Origin: Acetobacter lambici | Lineage (GTDB): Bacteria; Pseudomonadota; Alphaproteobacteria; Acetobacterales; Acetobacteraceae | Direction of reading: 5' to 3' | Length of the DNA stretch: 32,756 bases | Assembly: GCF_011516885.1 (NCBI RefSeq) | Contig: NZ_WOTD01000025.1 | Coordinates: 1 to 32,756 of the forward strand | Shown: positions 17,754 through 25,867 of the stretch, one piece after another | Numbering within the stretch: position 1 is the stretch's first letter | Layout: every line of letters starts with the position of its first letter | Made by a program: the position numbers and the translations under genes | The notes under the pieces: model-generated | The model's database searches: none | The model's input: the letters and a program-made list of their open reading frames with translations, nothing else | What the model was told of the DNA's origin: nothing

Positions 17754-18701
17754 ATGCTGAACGTACAGAACCTCACCCCCACCACCCTTGTTCTTGAATA
17801 TTTTCATCCATGGCCCAACTCGGCCGGATTTTATCTGGCCCGGCAACACAAATGGTATGAGGACAACAAGCTGGACCTGCATATTACCGTACCAGACCCC
17901 TGGCATGGTGATTCACTGGAGCACCTGTTGCAGGCCCGGGCCGATTTTGCCGTAGCACCTGTCAACAGGCTTTTGGTCCGGCGTAATGGCGGAGAGCCCC
18001 TCCGCGCCATTGCGGCAATCAACCACTGCGCGCTGGAAACCATACAGACCCTTAAAAGTAAAAACATTCACCGCCCGCGAGATCTGGCTGGGCGCAGGCT
18101 GGCCATGAACCCCACCCCACGCGGACTGGCCATGGTAAGGCATCTGGTTGCGACTGATGGGGGAGACCCGGACTCCATCCAGATCGTAGATATGGGCTTT
18201 AAGGAATTACGCCCCGAAGATTTGCAAAATGGGATAGCCGATGCCAGTTTTGGTGGCTACTGGGCATGGGAAGCGCTCATGGACAGTTCCTTGCCACAGG
18301 AAGAGCGTCTGACATGGCGGCTCGACCAACTGGGAGCCCCCGCCTACCATAGCTATGTTCTTTGCACGCGAGACGAAATACTCCAGAGCAGACCGGACAA
18401 GGTCAGGGCTTTCCTCCGCGCGTCCGAAAAAGGGTTTCTGGCCGCAGCACAGGACCCCCTCTCGGCTCTTTCAGCTTATGAACTGGCAACACCCTACTTC
18501 CCTACCGACCTGCTCAGCCAGTCTCTTAAAGCCATTGCGCCAACATGGTTGCACAAAGGCCAGTGGGGGGAACTGCGGCATGATGTTATGGCAGAATATA
18601 CGCACTGGCTGGCAGACAATGCCATTCTGTCGGACCGGGAAATCTGGCGTTCAGCTATTGTTGACCCGGACTTTCGCGTGTCTTTGCTAAAACATTCATG
18701 A
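17754..18701 (+). CDS. NMT1/THI5-like binding protein without a signal peptide
   Basis: The 315-residue protein has the two-lobed NMT1/THI5 fold: TLVLEYFHPWPNSAGFYLARQHKWYEDNKLDL at the N-terminus, DFAVAPVNRL (64-73), RDLAGRRLAMNPTPRG and the closing-lobe pattern ILQSRPDKVRAFLRA. Relatives are periplasmic binding proteins (ThiY, SsuA) or the yeast pyrimidine synthase Thi5. The Cys-rich CCCFC motif of Thi5 is absent; the matching place reads YHSYV, so Thi5 catalysis is not supported. Unusually, it starts directly with the mature fold and has no signal peptide or lipobox, and no ABC permease or ATPase is nearby. It may be a cytoplasmic ligand-binding or enzymatic member. It begins 3 bp after the receptor gene and overlaps the next gene by 4 bp. 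Confidence 0.8.
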   Translation: MLNVQNLTPTTLVLEYFHPWPNSAGFYLARQHKWYEDNKLDLHITVPDPWHGDSLEHLLQARADFAVAPVNRLLVRRNGGEPLRAIAAINHCALETIQTLKSKNIHRPRDLAGRRLAMNPTPRGLAMVRHLVATDGGDPDSIQIVDMGFKELRPEDLQNGIADASFGGYWAWEALMDSSLPQEERLTWRLDQLGAPAYHSYVLCTRDEILQSRPDKVRAFLRASEKGFLAAAQDPLSALSAYELATPYFPTDLLSQSLKAIAPTWLHKGQWGELRHDVMAEYTHWLADNAILSDREIWRSAIVDPDFRVSLLKHS

Positions 18702-19858
18702 GCACACAGACAATGACTGCCGAATACACACATGGCATGGGTGCTGCCCTGACAAAAGCAGACTGGGCGGATATTACAGCAACGGACCTGGAGCAGGTTC
18801 TGCCCCACTTTCCACGCGCCGGGCGCCTGCTCAGCATTGCATGGCGTAGTCCCCGCCCCTTTTCCGCAGCTGCCAGAATAGTGACCGACAAAGGTCCGCT
18901 GTTTGTCAAACGGCATAACCATGCCCTGCGCACACCGCAGAATCTGGACGAGGAACACAGACTTGTCCGGTATCTGAAGCAGCAGGGCGTTCCTGTGGCG
19001 GCCCTGCTGGAAACTGAAACAGGGGACACCATATTCTCGCACGATGGCTGGACTTATGAGGTGCATAACATTGCCCTTGGGCTGGATCTGTATCAGGACC
19101 GCACCTCATGGACCCCATTTTTCAACATGGGGCATGCCCATGCTGCTGGTGCCATGCTCGCGCGGGTACACCGGGCACTCAAACAGTACGATGCCCCGCC
19201 ACGCAGCAGCAGCCTGCTGATTTGTGATGACCGGCTGATCCGTCAGGCAGACCCTTTGCGCGCACTGTCCGCAGACCTGCCACACAGGCCGGGCCTTGCT
19301 GGTTTTCTGCGCGAGCGGGACTGGGAGCGTGATCTTCAATCCCATCTGCTCTCACCTTACCACGCCTCCGCCCTGCCCTTTTTGCAAACAGCCCCACGTT
19401 TATGGACGCATGGAGACTGGCATGCCTCCAACCTGCTCTGGTCCTCGCCAGAGCAGGAAGGTACGGTCACTTCGGTTCTGGATTTTGGTCTGGCGGGTAA
19501 AAGCAGCGCTTTGTTTGATCTGGCAACAGCCATAGAACGCAATCTGATCTCATGGCTGGATATGGAAACAGGCAAAACACCCATTGCCGATCTGGATCAG
19601 TTGGACGCATTGCTGGCAGGGTATTGCAGCGTTACACCACTGAGCGCCACAGACATACGCGCACTGGCCAGCATACTCCCCCTTACACATACCGACTTTG
19701 CTCTGAGCGAAGTGGACTATTTTTTCGGTCTTCTAAACGACCGGGAAAACGCCATTCTGGCCTATGATACCTACCTTCTTGGTCACGCCGACTGGTTTGC
19801 CACCACGGAAGGGCAGCGCCTTATTCACCACCTGCACGCACGCAGCAACAGGGTTTGA
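18698..19858 (+). CDS. APH-fold small-molecule kinase (aminoglycoside phosphotransferase / thiamine kinase-like)
   Basis: The 386-residue protein has the APH kinase pattern: a likely ATP-contacting Lys71 in PLFVKR, the catalytic loop HGDWHASN at 238-245 (Asp240 as base, Asn245 for metal) and the metal-binding LDFG at 261-264. The family includes thiamine kinase (ThiK), choline kinase and methylthioribose kinase, which phosphorylate small alcohols with ATP; aminoglycoside resistance is only one branch. ATG at 18698 overlaps the previous stop (ATGA), so translation is coupled. In this operon it would phosphorylate the imported compound, trapping it in the cell. The substrate cannot be read from sequence. 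The C-terminal part, about 120 residues after the DFG, is longer than needed for the core and may shape the acceptor site. Confidence 0.82.
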   Translation: MSTQTMTAEYTHGMGAALTKADWADITATDLEQVLPHFPRAGRLLSIAWRSPRPFSAAARIVTDKGPLFVKRHNHALRTPQNLDEEHRLVRYLKQQGVPVAALLETETGDTIFSHDGWTYEVHNIALGLDLYQDRTSWTPFFNMGHAHAAGAMLARVHRALKQYDAPPRSSSLLICDDRLIRQADPLRALSADLPHRPGLAGFLRERDWERDLQSHLLSPYHASALPFLQTAPRLWTHGDWHASNLLWSSPEQEGTVTSVLDFGLAGKSSALFDLATAIERNLISWLDMETGKTPIADLDQLDALLAGYCSVTPLSATDIRALASILPLTHTDFALSEVDYFFGLLNDRENAILAYDTYLLGHADWFATTEGQRLIHHLHARSNRV

Positions 19859-19866
19859 TAACCAGC

Positions 19867-20760
19867 ATGGTCTCCTCCGTATCCCCCCTTATCAGCGTGG
19901 CAGAGCTTTTCCAGCGCATGGATGATCCAGCACTGGCCATTTTTGATACAAGCGTTGCCCTTCCCAGCCCCCGATTTGACGGAGACTACCGCGTGGAATC
20001 CGGCCTTGCGCAATGGAGTGAAGGGCATATCCCCACGGCACACCATCTGGACCTGACGCACGATCTGGCTGACACGTCTGCTTCTTTCAGCTTTGCCCTC
20101 CCACCGCTGGAAGAACTGGCCACACGCTTTGCGTTACTCGGCATTACGCAGCAGGTCACACCTGTTCTTTATGATAAAAGCGATGGTTTCTGGGCTGCGC
20201 GCGTGTGGTGGATGCTGCGCAGTGTTGGCATTACCGCCCGTATTCTGGATGGTGGTTACTCCGCATGGTGCAATGCGGGCAAACCGGTAGAAAAAAGCAC
20301 GTCTCAGGTAAACCGTTTATCAAAACAGACAAGCATCCCACACAGTACCTTCATCACACAGCCAGATTTATGGTGCGACCGCGAGCAGGTAATACGTATT
20401 GTTAACGGTGATGCAGAGGGTACTCTGGTTTGTGGCCTTTCCCAGAGTGTTTTCAATGGTACGGCCCCAACACGCTACAGCAGACGCGGACATATTCCGG
20501 GCAGCCTTAATCTGCCAGCACGCGCCTTACTGGATAACAATGGCTGTTACCGCCCCGTATCCGAGTTGCAGGATGTTCTGCAACCTCTTCTGACGCGCAC
20601 ACCCCGCCCGCTGGTCCTGTATTGCGGGGGAGGCATTTCCGCAGCAGTTCTGGCCGTTGCCCTGACCCTGATCGGCCAAACGGCACTCTGCATTTATGAT
20701 GGTTCATTACAGGAATGGTCGGCGGACCCAACATTGCCACTCATGACCAACCCGTGCTGA
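19867..20760 (+). CDS. Two-domain rhodanese (thiosulfate / 3-mercaptopyruvate sulfurtransferase type)
   Basis: The 297-residue protein has two tandem rhodanese domains: an inactive N-terminal one (about 8-140, with WSEGHIPTAHHLDL and ILDGGYSAW) and a C-terminal catalytic one (about 165-290, with RGHIPGSLNLP and active loop YCGGGIS, Cys253). The loop resembles that of mercaptopyruvate sulfurtransferases (CGSGVT) more than of classical rhodanese (CRKGVT). It would pass sulfur from a donor to a thiophilic acceptor in the cytoplasm. The start is uncertain: TTG at 19855 overlaps the kinase stop, while ATG at 19867 begins 8 bp after it; I use ATG. Its presence in an uptake operon suggests the ligand contains sulfur or needs sulfur added. 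Confidence 0.86.
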   Translation: MVSSVSPLISVAELFQRMDDPALAIFDTSVALPSPRFDGDYRVESGLAQWSEGHIPTAHHLDLTHDLADTSASFSFALPPLEELATRFALLGITQQVTPVLYDKSDGFWAARVWWMLRSVGITARILDGGYSAWCNAGKPVEKSTSQVNRLSKQTSIPHSTFITQPDLWCDREQVIRIVNGDAEGTLVCGLSQSVFNGTAPTRYSRRGHIPGSLNLPARALLDNNGCYRPVSELQDVLQPLLTRTPRPLVLYCGGGISAAVLAVALTLIGQTALCIYDGSLQEWSADPTLPLMTNPC

Positions 20761-20795
20761 CTTTTCTTCCATCATAAACAACATGGAACGCAGGC

Positions 20796-21344
20796 ATGCC
20801 ATCTTTGGAAGCCACCGCTGTAATTATCAATATTGTTGCCGTCTGGCTTACCGCGCAACGCAGCATGTTATGCTGGCCTGTTGGCATGGTTGGCGCACTA
20901 TTATACCTGCGCCAGTTTTACATCTGGCACCTTTACGGCGATATGCTGTTACAGGGGGTTTACATGATGATACTGGCCTATGGCTGGTACTCATGGAGAA
21001 AAACCGCCACAAACGAGAACGAGGCGAGAAGTTCTCCCCCCATACCAGCACACCTGCTCATCCATGCTGTTCTGGCAGCGTGTGTGGCACTCCCCTTGGG
21101 CTGGGGGTTTGCACGGTTTACAGATGACCCACAACCCTACCTTGATTCTCTGTTGATGTGCCTGAGCCTTCTGGCCTCTGTCTGGACCACACGCAAATAT
21201 AGAGAAAACTGGTATTTGTGGATCATCGTGGACACAGCGTACGCAGCTCTTTTTCTTTACCGCCAAGATCTCCTGACATCCGGCCTTTACGCCATGTTTA
21301 CCCTGCTTGCTGTGTACGGAACCTACAAGTGGAGCACAAAATAA
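20796..21344 (+). CDS. PnuC/PnuT-family vitamin transporter
   Basis: The 182-residue membrane protein has about six or seven hydrophobic segments and the PnuC-family signature W-x2-W-x3-D at 139-146 (NWYLWIIVD). PnuC proteins are facilitated transporters for nicotinamide riboside; relatives named PnuT carry thiamin and PnuX riboflavin, and uptake is made one-way by phosphorylation inside the cell. As I recall, Asp rather than Asn at the motif end is more typical of the thiamin branch, but this is weak. The APH-type kinase two genes upstream fits the trapping step, and the TonB receptor fits outer-membrane entry. GGAACG lies before ATG at 20796, 35 bp after the rhodanese gene. The stop is only 15 bp from that of the converging acyl-CoA synthetase gene. 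Confidence 0.88.
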   Translation: MPSLEATAVIINIVAVWLTAQRSMLCWPVGMVGALLYLRQFYIWHLYGDMLLQGVYMMILAYGWYSWRKTATNENEARSSPPIPAHLLIHAVLAACVALPLGWGFARFTDDPQPYLDSLLMCLSLLASVWTTRKYRENWYLWIIVDTAYAALFLYRQDLLTSGLYAMFTLLAVYGTYKWSTK

Positions 21345-21359
21345 TTATCTAGCCTCCCA

Positions 21360-23132
21360 TCAGGACACAAGCAGACGTTTGCGCGTAATCTTCCCGGACA
21401 CGGTCGTCGGCAGTTGCTTGACAAAGCGGACTTCCTTCAGACCAATCCAGCGCCCGAGAACTTCGTTAACCCGCGCGACAATCCCCTCCGATGTTGGCGT
21501 GCTTGCCACCGCCGGATCAGCAACCACATAGGCAACAGGGCGCTGCCCCCTCAACGCATCAGGGATTGCCACCACGGCGCAGGCATGAACCGCTGCGTGG
21601 GTTGCTATAACTTTTTCGATCTGCACGCCAGAAATCCGCCGACCCGCAACCTTGATGACATCATCAGAGCGCCCCAGCATAGACACGGCTCGATTGGCCT
21701 CGATCATGCCTTCGTCGAAGGTACGATAATAGCGGCCGGTTTTGTCCAGATAAGCTGTGGGCGCACAGATCTCCCTCCCCTGCCACACCCCCGCCAGACA
21801 GCCGGGGGGCAACGGCAGGGAGAGAACAATTTCCCCGCACTGTTCACCGGGCATGGACGGTACAATTTGCGGGCAGAAACCGGGGGCCGGCCGCCCGATG
21901 TCATTCATGCACGCGACTGGCTCACGCTCGGGCAGGCCGAAAAAATGGGCGGTGATGCTCCACCCCGTTTCCGTCTGCCACCAGTGATTGACCACGGGTT
22001 TACTGAAATACGAGCGTGCCCACGCCAGCAAGGTCGGGTCCGCATATTCCCCTGCCACGAAAATACGCGCCAGCGCGGGCAGGATTACGCCTGACAGATG
22101 GCGGCTTTCGCGCCGCATGAGCCGCATCTGTGTGGGCGTCGTAAACAGGCATTTTACCTTGTGCTCATGGCAGAGCGCGCGAATGGCAGAAGCCGATGCA
22201 CCACCTTCCACGATCACACTCGTACAACCACTGATCAATGGCGCATAAACACCATAGGAATGACCGACCACCCAGCCCAGATCCGATGTCGTAAAAAAAG
22301 TATCACCGGGTTTGCAGCCATAAATCAGTTCCATGGACAGAGCGAGGGCTACAGCATGGCCGCCATTATCACGCACAATACCCTTCGCATTGCCGGTCGT
22401 CCCTGATGTGTGGAGGATATAGAGTGGATCTTCTGAGCGAAGCGGAACTGGCTTTACGGGCGTGGAATGTTCCAGCGTATGAAAATCATGATCCCGCACG
22501 GACAGGGGGGACGCCTTACACCCCGCACGCTGCGCAATAATGCAGGCCTGCGGGGTATGCGTGGCTCTGGCCAGCGCATCATTCAGGATAGGAGCGGACG
22601 GAATGGGCATCTGCCCCTGAAAGCTGCAACTGGCAATAATAACAACCTTAGGTGCCACGTCATCAATCCTGCGTGCCAACTCAGGCCCGGCATAACCGGC
22701 AAAAACCACAACATGCACGGCACCAATCCGGGCACAGGCCAGCATGGCAATAACCGTTTCGACCATGCTCGGCATAGCAACCAGAACGCGATCCCCCTTC
22801 CCTACCCCCAGCGAGCGCAGACCTCCGGCAAACCCGGCCACCCTGCCCCGTAGTTCCCGGTAGGATACAATCTGCCGTTCCATGGTTGCACAGGAATGCC
22901 AGATCAGTGCCGCCTGCTCACCGCGCCCGCCCTCCACATGCCGGTCCACGGCATTATGGCAGGTGTTGAGCGTGCCGCCGGGGAACCAGTCATGCCAGCC
23001 ATCCGCCCGTGTCTGGCACGCGCTCTTGGGTGCCTGCTTCCATGTGATACGCTGCGCCGCACTGAGCCAGAACTGTTCTGGCTGGTTACGGGCTGCGTCT
23101 TGCATTGCCTCATATGTTCTCCATGGAAGCAT
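21360..23132 (-). CDS. AMP-forming acyl-CoA synthetase (acetyl/propionyl-CoA synthetase type), last gene of the nitrilase operon
   Basis: The 590-residue enzyme activates a carboxylic acid with ATP and CoA through an acyl-AMP. Motifs: P-loop HTSGTTGNAKG at 241-251, WWQTETG at 387-393 (acetate/propionate branch usually shows WWQTETG), GRSDDVIKVAGRRIS hinge region and SGKITR with catalytic Lys581. The N-terminus (WLSAAQRITWKQAP, WFPGGTLNTCHNAVDRH) is that of acetyl-CoA or propionyl-CoA synthetases. At 590 residues it is somewhat shorter than Acs (about 650). It begins 15 bp after the flavoprotein gene with an AGAGGG ribosome site, so it is probably part of the nitrilase operon. The conserved MSMEG/Sll cluster as I know it lacks this gene. 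It may activate the acid released by the nitrilase. Confidence 0.87.
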   Translation of the reverse strand: MLPWRTYEAMQDAARNQPEQFWLSAAQRITWKQAPKSACQTRADGWHDWFPGGTLNTCHNAVDRHVEGGRGEQAALIWHSCATMERQIVSYRELRGRVAGFAGGLRSLGVGKGDRVLVAMPSMVETVIAMLACARIGAVHVVVFAGYAGPELARRIDDVAPKVVIIASCSFQGQMPIPSAPILNDALARATHTPQACIIAQRAGCKASPLSVRDHDFHTLEHSTPVKPVPLRSEDPLYILHTSGTTGNAKGIVRDNGGHAVALALSMELIYGCKPGDTFFTTSDLGWVVGHSYGVYAPLISGCTSVIVEGGASASAIRALCHEHKVKCLFTTPTQMRLMRRESRHLSGVILPALARIFVAGEYADPTLLAWARSYFSKPVVNHWWQTETGWSITAHFFGLPEREPVACMNDIGRPAPGFCPQIVPSMPGEQCGEIVLSLPLPPGCLAGVWQGREICAPTAYLDKTGRYYRTFDEGMIEANRAVSMLGRSDDVIKVAGRRISGVQIEKVIATHAAVHACAVVAIPDALRGQRPVAYVVADPAVASTPTSEGIVARVNEVLGRWIGLKEVRFVKQLPTTVSGKITRKRLLVS

Positions 23133-23147
23133 GATGCTGCCCTCTGC

Positions 23148-24401
23148 TCAGGCTATGGGAATGTCTTTGCCGGTAATCTGGCTGGCCAGCCACGCCGCAT
23201 CGCGCGAGATGCCGGAGAACCGCCCCGACCCCCATGTGTGCAGCCACGGCAGACCAAGGAAATAGAAGCCCGGCGCATCGGTTACGCCGCGATGCCAGAC
23301 CGGCTTGTTGGCCCCATTAAACACCGGCACATCAATCCAGCGATAATTCGGACGAAAGCCAATGCACCAGATGATCGAGGTAATCCCGGCCGCCTTCATA
23401 TCCAGCGGGGTATTGTTCCCATCAGGTTGCCAGACGGGAACGTATGGTGCTTCAGTCGGGGCACTTATGCCTTCACGCTCGATATAGGCATCAATGGATT
23501 TTTTAATGTCAGCATTGGTCTTGTCGGCATCATCAAGGTTTTCCTTCAGGTCTGGTGCGCAATACGCCACTTCGTCACGGATTGTCTCCAACGTGCCGTG
23601 CAGGCCAACGCCCTCCTTTGCAAAAAGACGCAAATCAAGGTCATGCCCACCATTTCGGCCGGTAACGTAATGGTTGGTCTTGTCACGCGCACCGTCACGC
23701 AGGGGGTGGTTATCCACCGTCAGATCATAAAAGTGCATGTCTGCAAGCCAGTCCACCACATCACGACCACGATAAAAGCGCGAGACACGCGGCGCGGAAC
23801 CGACACACAGATGCACCTTGCGCCCTTCCATATGCAGGTCCTCCACAATCTGAGCACCGGACTGACCGCTCCCCACAACCAGAACCGCTCCGGCTTGTAA
23901 CTGGTGCGCGTTGCGGTAATCCTGTGAATGGACCTGAAAAATTGAAGGATCAATCGCGCTGGCGTAACCGGGGATCACCGCATCATGGTAAGCGCCGGAT
24001 GCAATGACCACATGCCTTGCGTGCCAGACTTCCCCCCCCGCCACCACACGGTAGCCACCGCTTTTGTGGCGTGTAATGGATGTAACCGGTGTGTGCTCAC
24101 GCAATGGCGCATGGAATGAGTCTGTAAAGCCTTTTACGTAATCAATAATTTCCTGCTTCACCATAAATCCGTGCGGGTCTTTGCCTTTGTAAGGGTGACC
24201 GGGGAGTTCGCACTGCCAATTGGGTGTAACCAGACAAAAATTGTCCCAGCGTTCATCATCCCATGAATGGCAGGCCGTCTTTGCTTCAAAGACGATATGG
24301 TCCACCTTCTCGCGGCAGAGGTACCAGCTCATGGACAGGCCAGCCTGTCCGCCACCGACGATGATAACGGGAATGCTTTTTTCGTTCTGTGTCATGGTCA
24401 T
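23148..24401 (-). CDS. Flavin-dependent monooxygenase-like protein of the MSMEG_0569 family (Nit1C cluster)
   Basis: The 417-residue protein binds FAD through GGGQAG at 16-21 and NAD(P)H through GSGQSG at 177-182, with the FMO-like stretch FQVHSQDYR at 155-163 between them. This two-dinucleotide-fold layout is that of class B flavin monooxygenases (YUCCA, FMO). The gene belongs to the conserved nitrilase cluster, in which the flavoprotein is usually the final gene. It would oxygenate a nitrogen-containing intermediate; the substrate is unknown. It starts 9 bp after the MSMEG_0570-like gene. Two ATGs two codons apart are possible starts, 24401 and 24395. Confidence 0.9.
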   Translation of the reverse strand: MTMTQNEKSIPVIIVGGGQAGLSMSWYLCREKVDHIVFEAKTACHSWDDERWDNFCLVTPNWQCELPGHPYKGKDPHGFMVKQEIIDYVKGFTDSFHAPLREHTPVTSITRHKSGGYRVVAGGEVWHARHVVIASGAYHDAVIPGYASAIDPSIFQVHSQDYRNAHQLQAGAVLVVGSGQSGAQIVEDLHMEGRKVHLCVGSAPRVSRFYRGRDVVDWLADMHFYDLTVDNHPLRDGARDKTNHYVTGRNGGHDLDLRLFAKEGVGLHGTLETIRDEVAYCAPDLKENLDDADKTNADIKKSIDAYIEREGISAPTEAPYVPVWQPDGNNTPLDMKAAGITSIIWCIGFRPNYRWIDVPVFNGANKPVWHRGVTDAPGFYFLGLPWLHTWGSGRFSGISRDAAWLASQITGKDIPIA

Positions 24402-24410
24402 TTTTTCGTC

Positions 24411-24698
24411 TCAGGATCTGAAAGACAGGACGCGCACCTGCGCGTCCGCTTGATTGAGAAAAGAGGCGCTGGCCTGACGGATAGCGGCAAGCTGGCCAAG
24501 AGCACGGCTGCACGGAAAACCATAGCGCGCCCTTACCCGCTCACTGGCTTGTGTCAGTGCCGTATCTGCTTTTTCAAGAAAATCCCGGATTGGATAATCC
24601 TGACCGGGCGTGAAGTGGTCGCGTATAACCAGCGATGGGGAGTAGCAGTCACTCTCCTTTCCATCGGGCCAGCGCACACGGAAGGTCATTTCGGGCAT
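24411..24698 (-). CDS. Small protein of the MSMEG_0570 family (Nit1C cluster)
   Basis: The 95-residue protein (MPEMTFRVRWPDGKESDCYSPSLVI start; motif FTPGQDYPIRDFLEKADTAL) matches the small MSMEG_0570 'nitrogen starvation response' family found only with nitrilase clusters of this kind. It has no membrane segment. No enzymatic motif is visible; a carrier or accessory role is possible. It overlaps the end of the glycosyltransferase gene by 13 bp and is followed by the flavoprotein gene after 9 bp, so the three are transcribed together. Confidence 0.85.
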   Translation of the reverse strand: MPEMTFRVRWPDGKESDCYSPSLVIRDHFTPGQDYPIRDFLEKADTALTQASERVRARYGFPCSRALGQLAAIRQASASFLNQADAQVRVLSFRS

Positions 24699-25867
24699 GA
24701 TGATAACGCTCCAAAAACAGGGGCATCCGTGTGCGGCAGGGCCGCCAGACGCCGGTATGCAGGGAGGTGTCGGCTGGCAACGCTGCGCCAGTCGAAACGG
24801 CGGGCCGTTGCTGGGCCACTGGTCTGGAAGCAGACCGGGCTCAAAGTGCCCAGAGCGTCACGCAATGCACGGACAAGTGTCTCGGGGCTCTCAGGCTGGC
24901 ACCAGAATGCCTCAAAAGCATGAAGGTGCTCCGTAAAAGGTGCGGCGGCCGGTACCACCACCGGAATCCCACAGGCCAGTGCCTCAAGCGGGCACAGCCC
25001 AAAGCCTTCTGTTTGCGAAGGATACGCTAAAACGGAAGACTGCCGGTAAAGTGCGGGCATATCTTCATCCGCGACTGTGCCTGTCACAGTTACTGCATCT
25101 GCCAGACCACTACTCTGCACCTGCTCGTCAAAAAGACGATGGTAATCCGAGTGGTCCAGCAAGGACGCCCCCCCGGCTATTACAAGATGCAGCGTCGGGT
25201 CATCATGATACAGCACTTCAAATGCACCGAGCAGAGCAAGCGTGTTCTTGCGACGTTCAATTCCGCCAACAGACAGGATGAGCCGCGCATTGAGCGGAAG
25301 CCCATACCTATTGCGCAGTTGCGCATCCCGTACGCATGGTTCCGGGAAGAACCTTGCCAGATCAACACCATTGCCCACCACTGGCGCATGCCGCCCGTAT
25401 TGGGCAAGAAGTGTGTCCGCCCAGAGCTGACTGACCGTAAAAAGCTCTGTCGCAGCGGTCAGGCCGCGTGTCTGACGCGCAGCAACACCGGGATGGGAAA
25501 AACGGTCCAGATGGTGAACCGTGCGGGCAAAGCCGGGTATCTGCCCCTCTTCCACGAGTTCAGCCAATGCGTTGGCGCTAATCGGGTCCTGTGCGTGCAA
25601 CACATCAAAATGTGTATCATTCCTGAGTGCATCACGGATCTCCGCAATGCGACGCTCCACCAGTGTTGGCAGGTCGGGCACAGATGTGGCCGGGATAAAG
25701 CGGGTAGCGCAACGGGGGGTGCGAAAAAAACCAGCCCCGCTTACGTCTGGCGCGATCAACGTTACGTCATGCCCAACATCGCTCAAAGCTTCCGCCAGCG
25801 CCATGCCATGCACCACGCCACCACGCGGATTGGTCGAATGGGTGAGAATGCCGATGGACAGACTCAT
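24686..25867 (-). CDS. GT4-type glycosyltransferase of the MSMEG_0565 family (Nit1C cluster)
   Basis: The 393-residue protein has the GT-B fold of family 4: Gly-rich N-terminal loop (THSTNPRGGVVHGMALAEAL), SVGGIERRKN at the inter-domain start and the donor-binding E-x7-E pattern in TEGFGLCPLEAL near residues 292-303. It would transfer a sugar from a nucleotide donor to an unknown acceptor. A glycosyltransferase inside a nitrilase cluster suggests that the pathway makes a glycosylated product or intermediate rather than only degrading a nitrile. Its ATG overlaps the stop of the AIR-synthase-like gene by 4 bp (ATGA). Confidence 0.9.
   Translation of the reverse strand: MSLSIGILTHSTNPRGGVVHGMALAEALSDVGHDVTLIAPDVSGAGFFRTPRCATRFIPATSVPDLPTLVERRIAEIRDALRNDTHFDVLHAQDPISANALAELVEEGQIPGFARTVHHLDRFSHPGVAARQTRGLTAATELFTVSQLWADTLLAQYGRHAPVVGNGVDLARFFPEPCVRDAQLRNRYGLPLNARLILSVGGIERRKNTLALLGAFEVLYHDDPTLHLVIAGGASLLDHSDYHRLFDEQVQSSGLADAVTVTGTVADEDMPALYRQSSVLAYPSQTEGFGLCPLEALACGIPVVVPAAAPFTEHLHAFEAFWCQPESPETLVRALRDALGTLSPVCFQTSGPATARRFDWRSVASRHLPAYRRLAALPHTDAPVFGALSSCPK

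Noticed and set aside
17754..18701. Thi5-type HMP synthase
   Set aside because: The overall fold fits, but the Cys-rich catalytic motif is absent, so I kept it as a binding-protein-like member of unknown role.
18698..19858. Aminoglycoside resistance gene
   Set aside because: Only the general APH kinase motifs are present. The operon context (receptor, transporter) points to a metabolic kinase.
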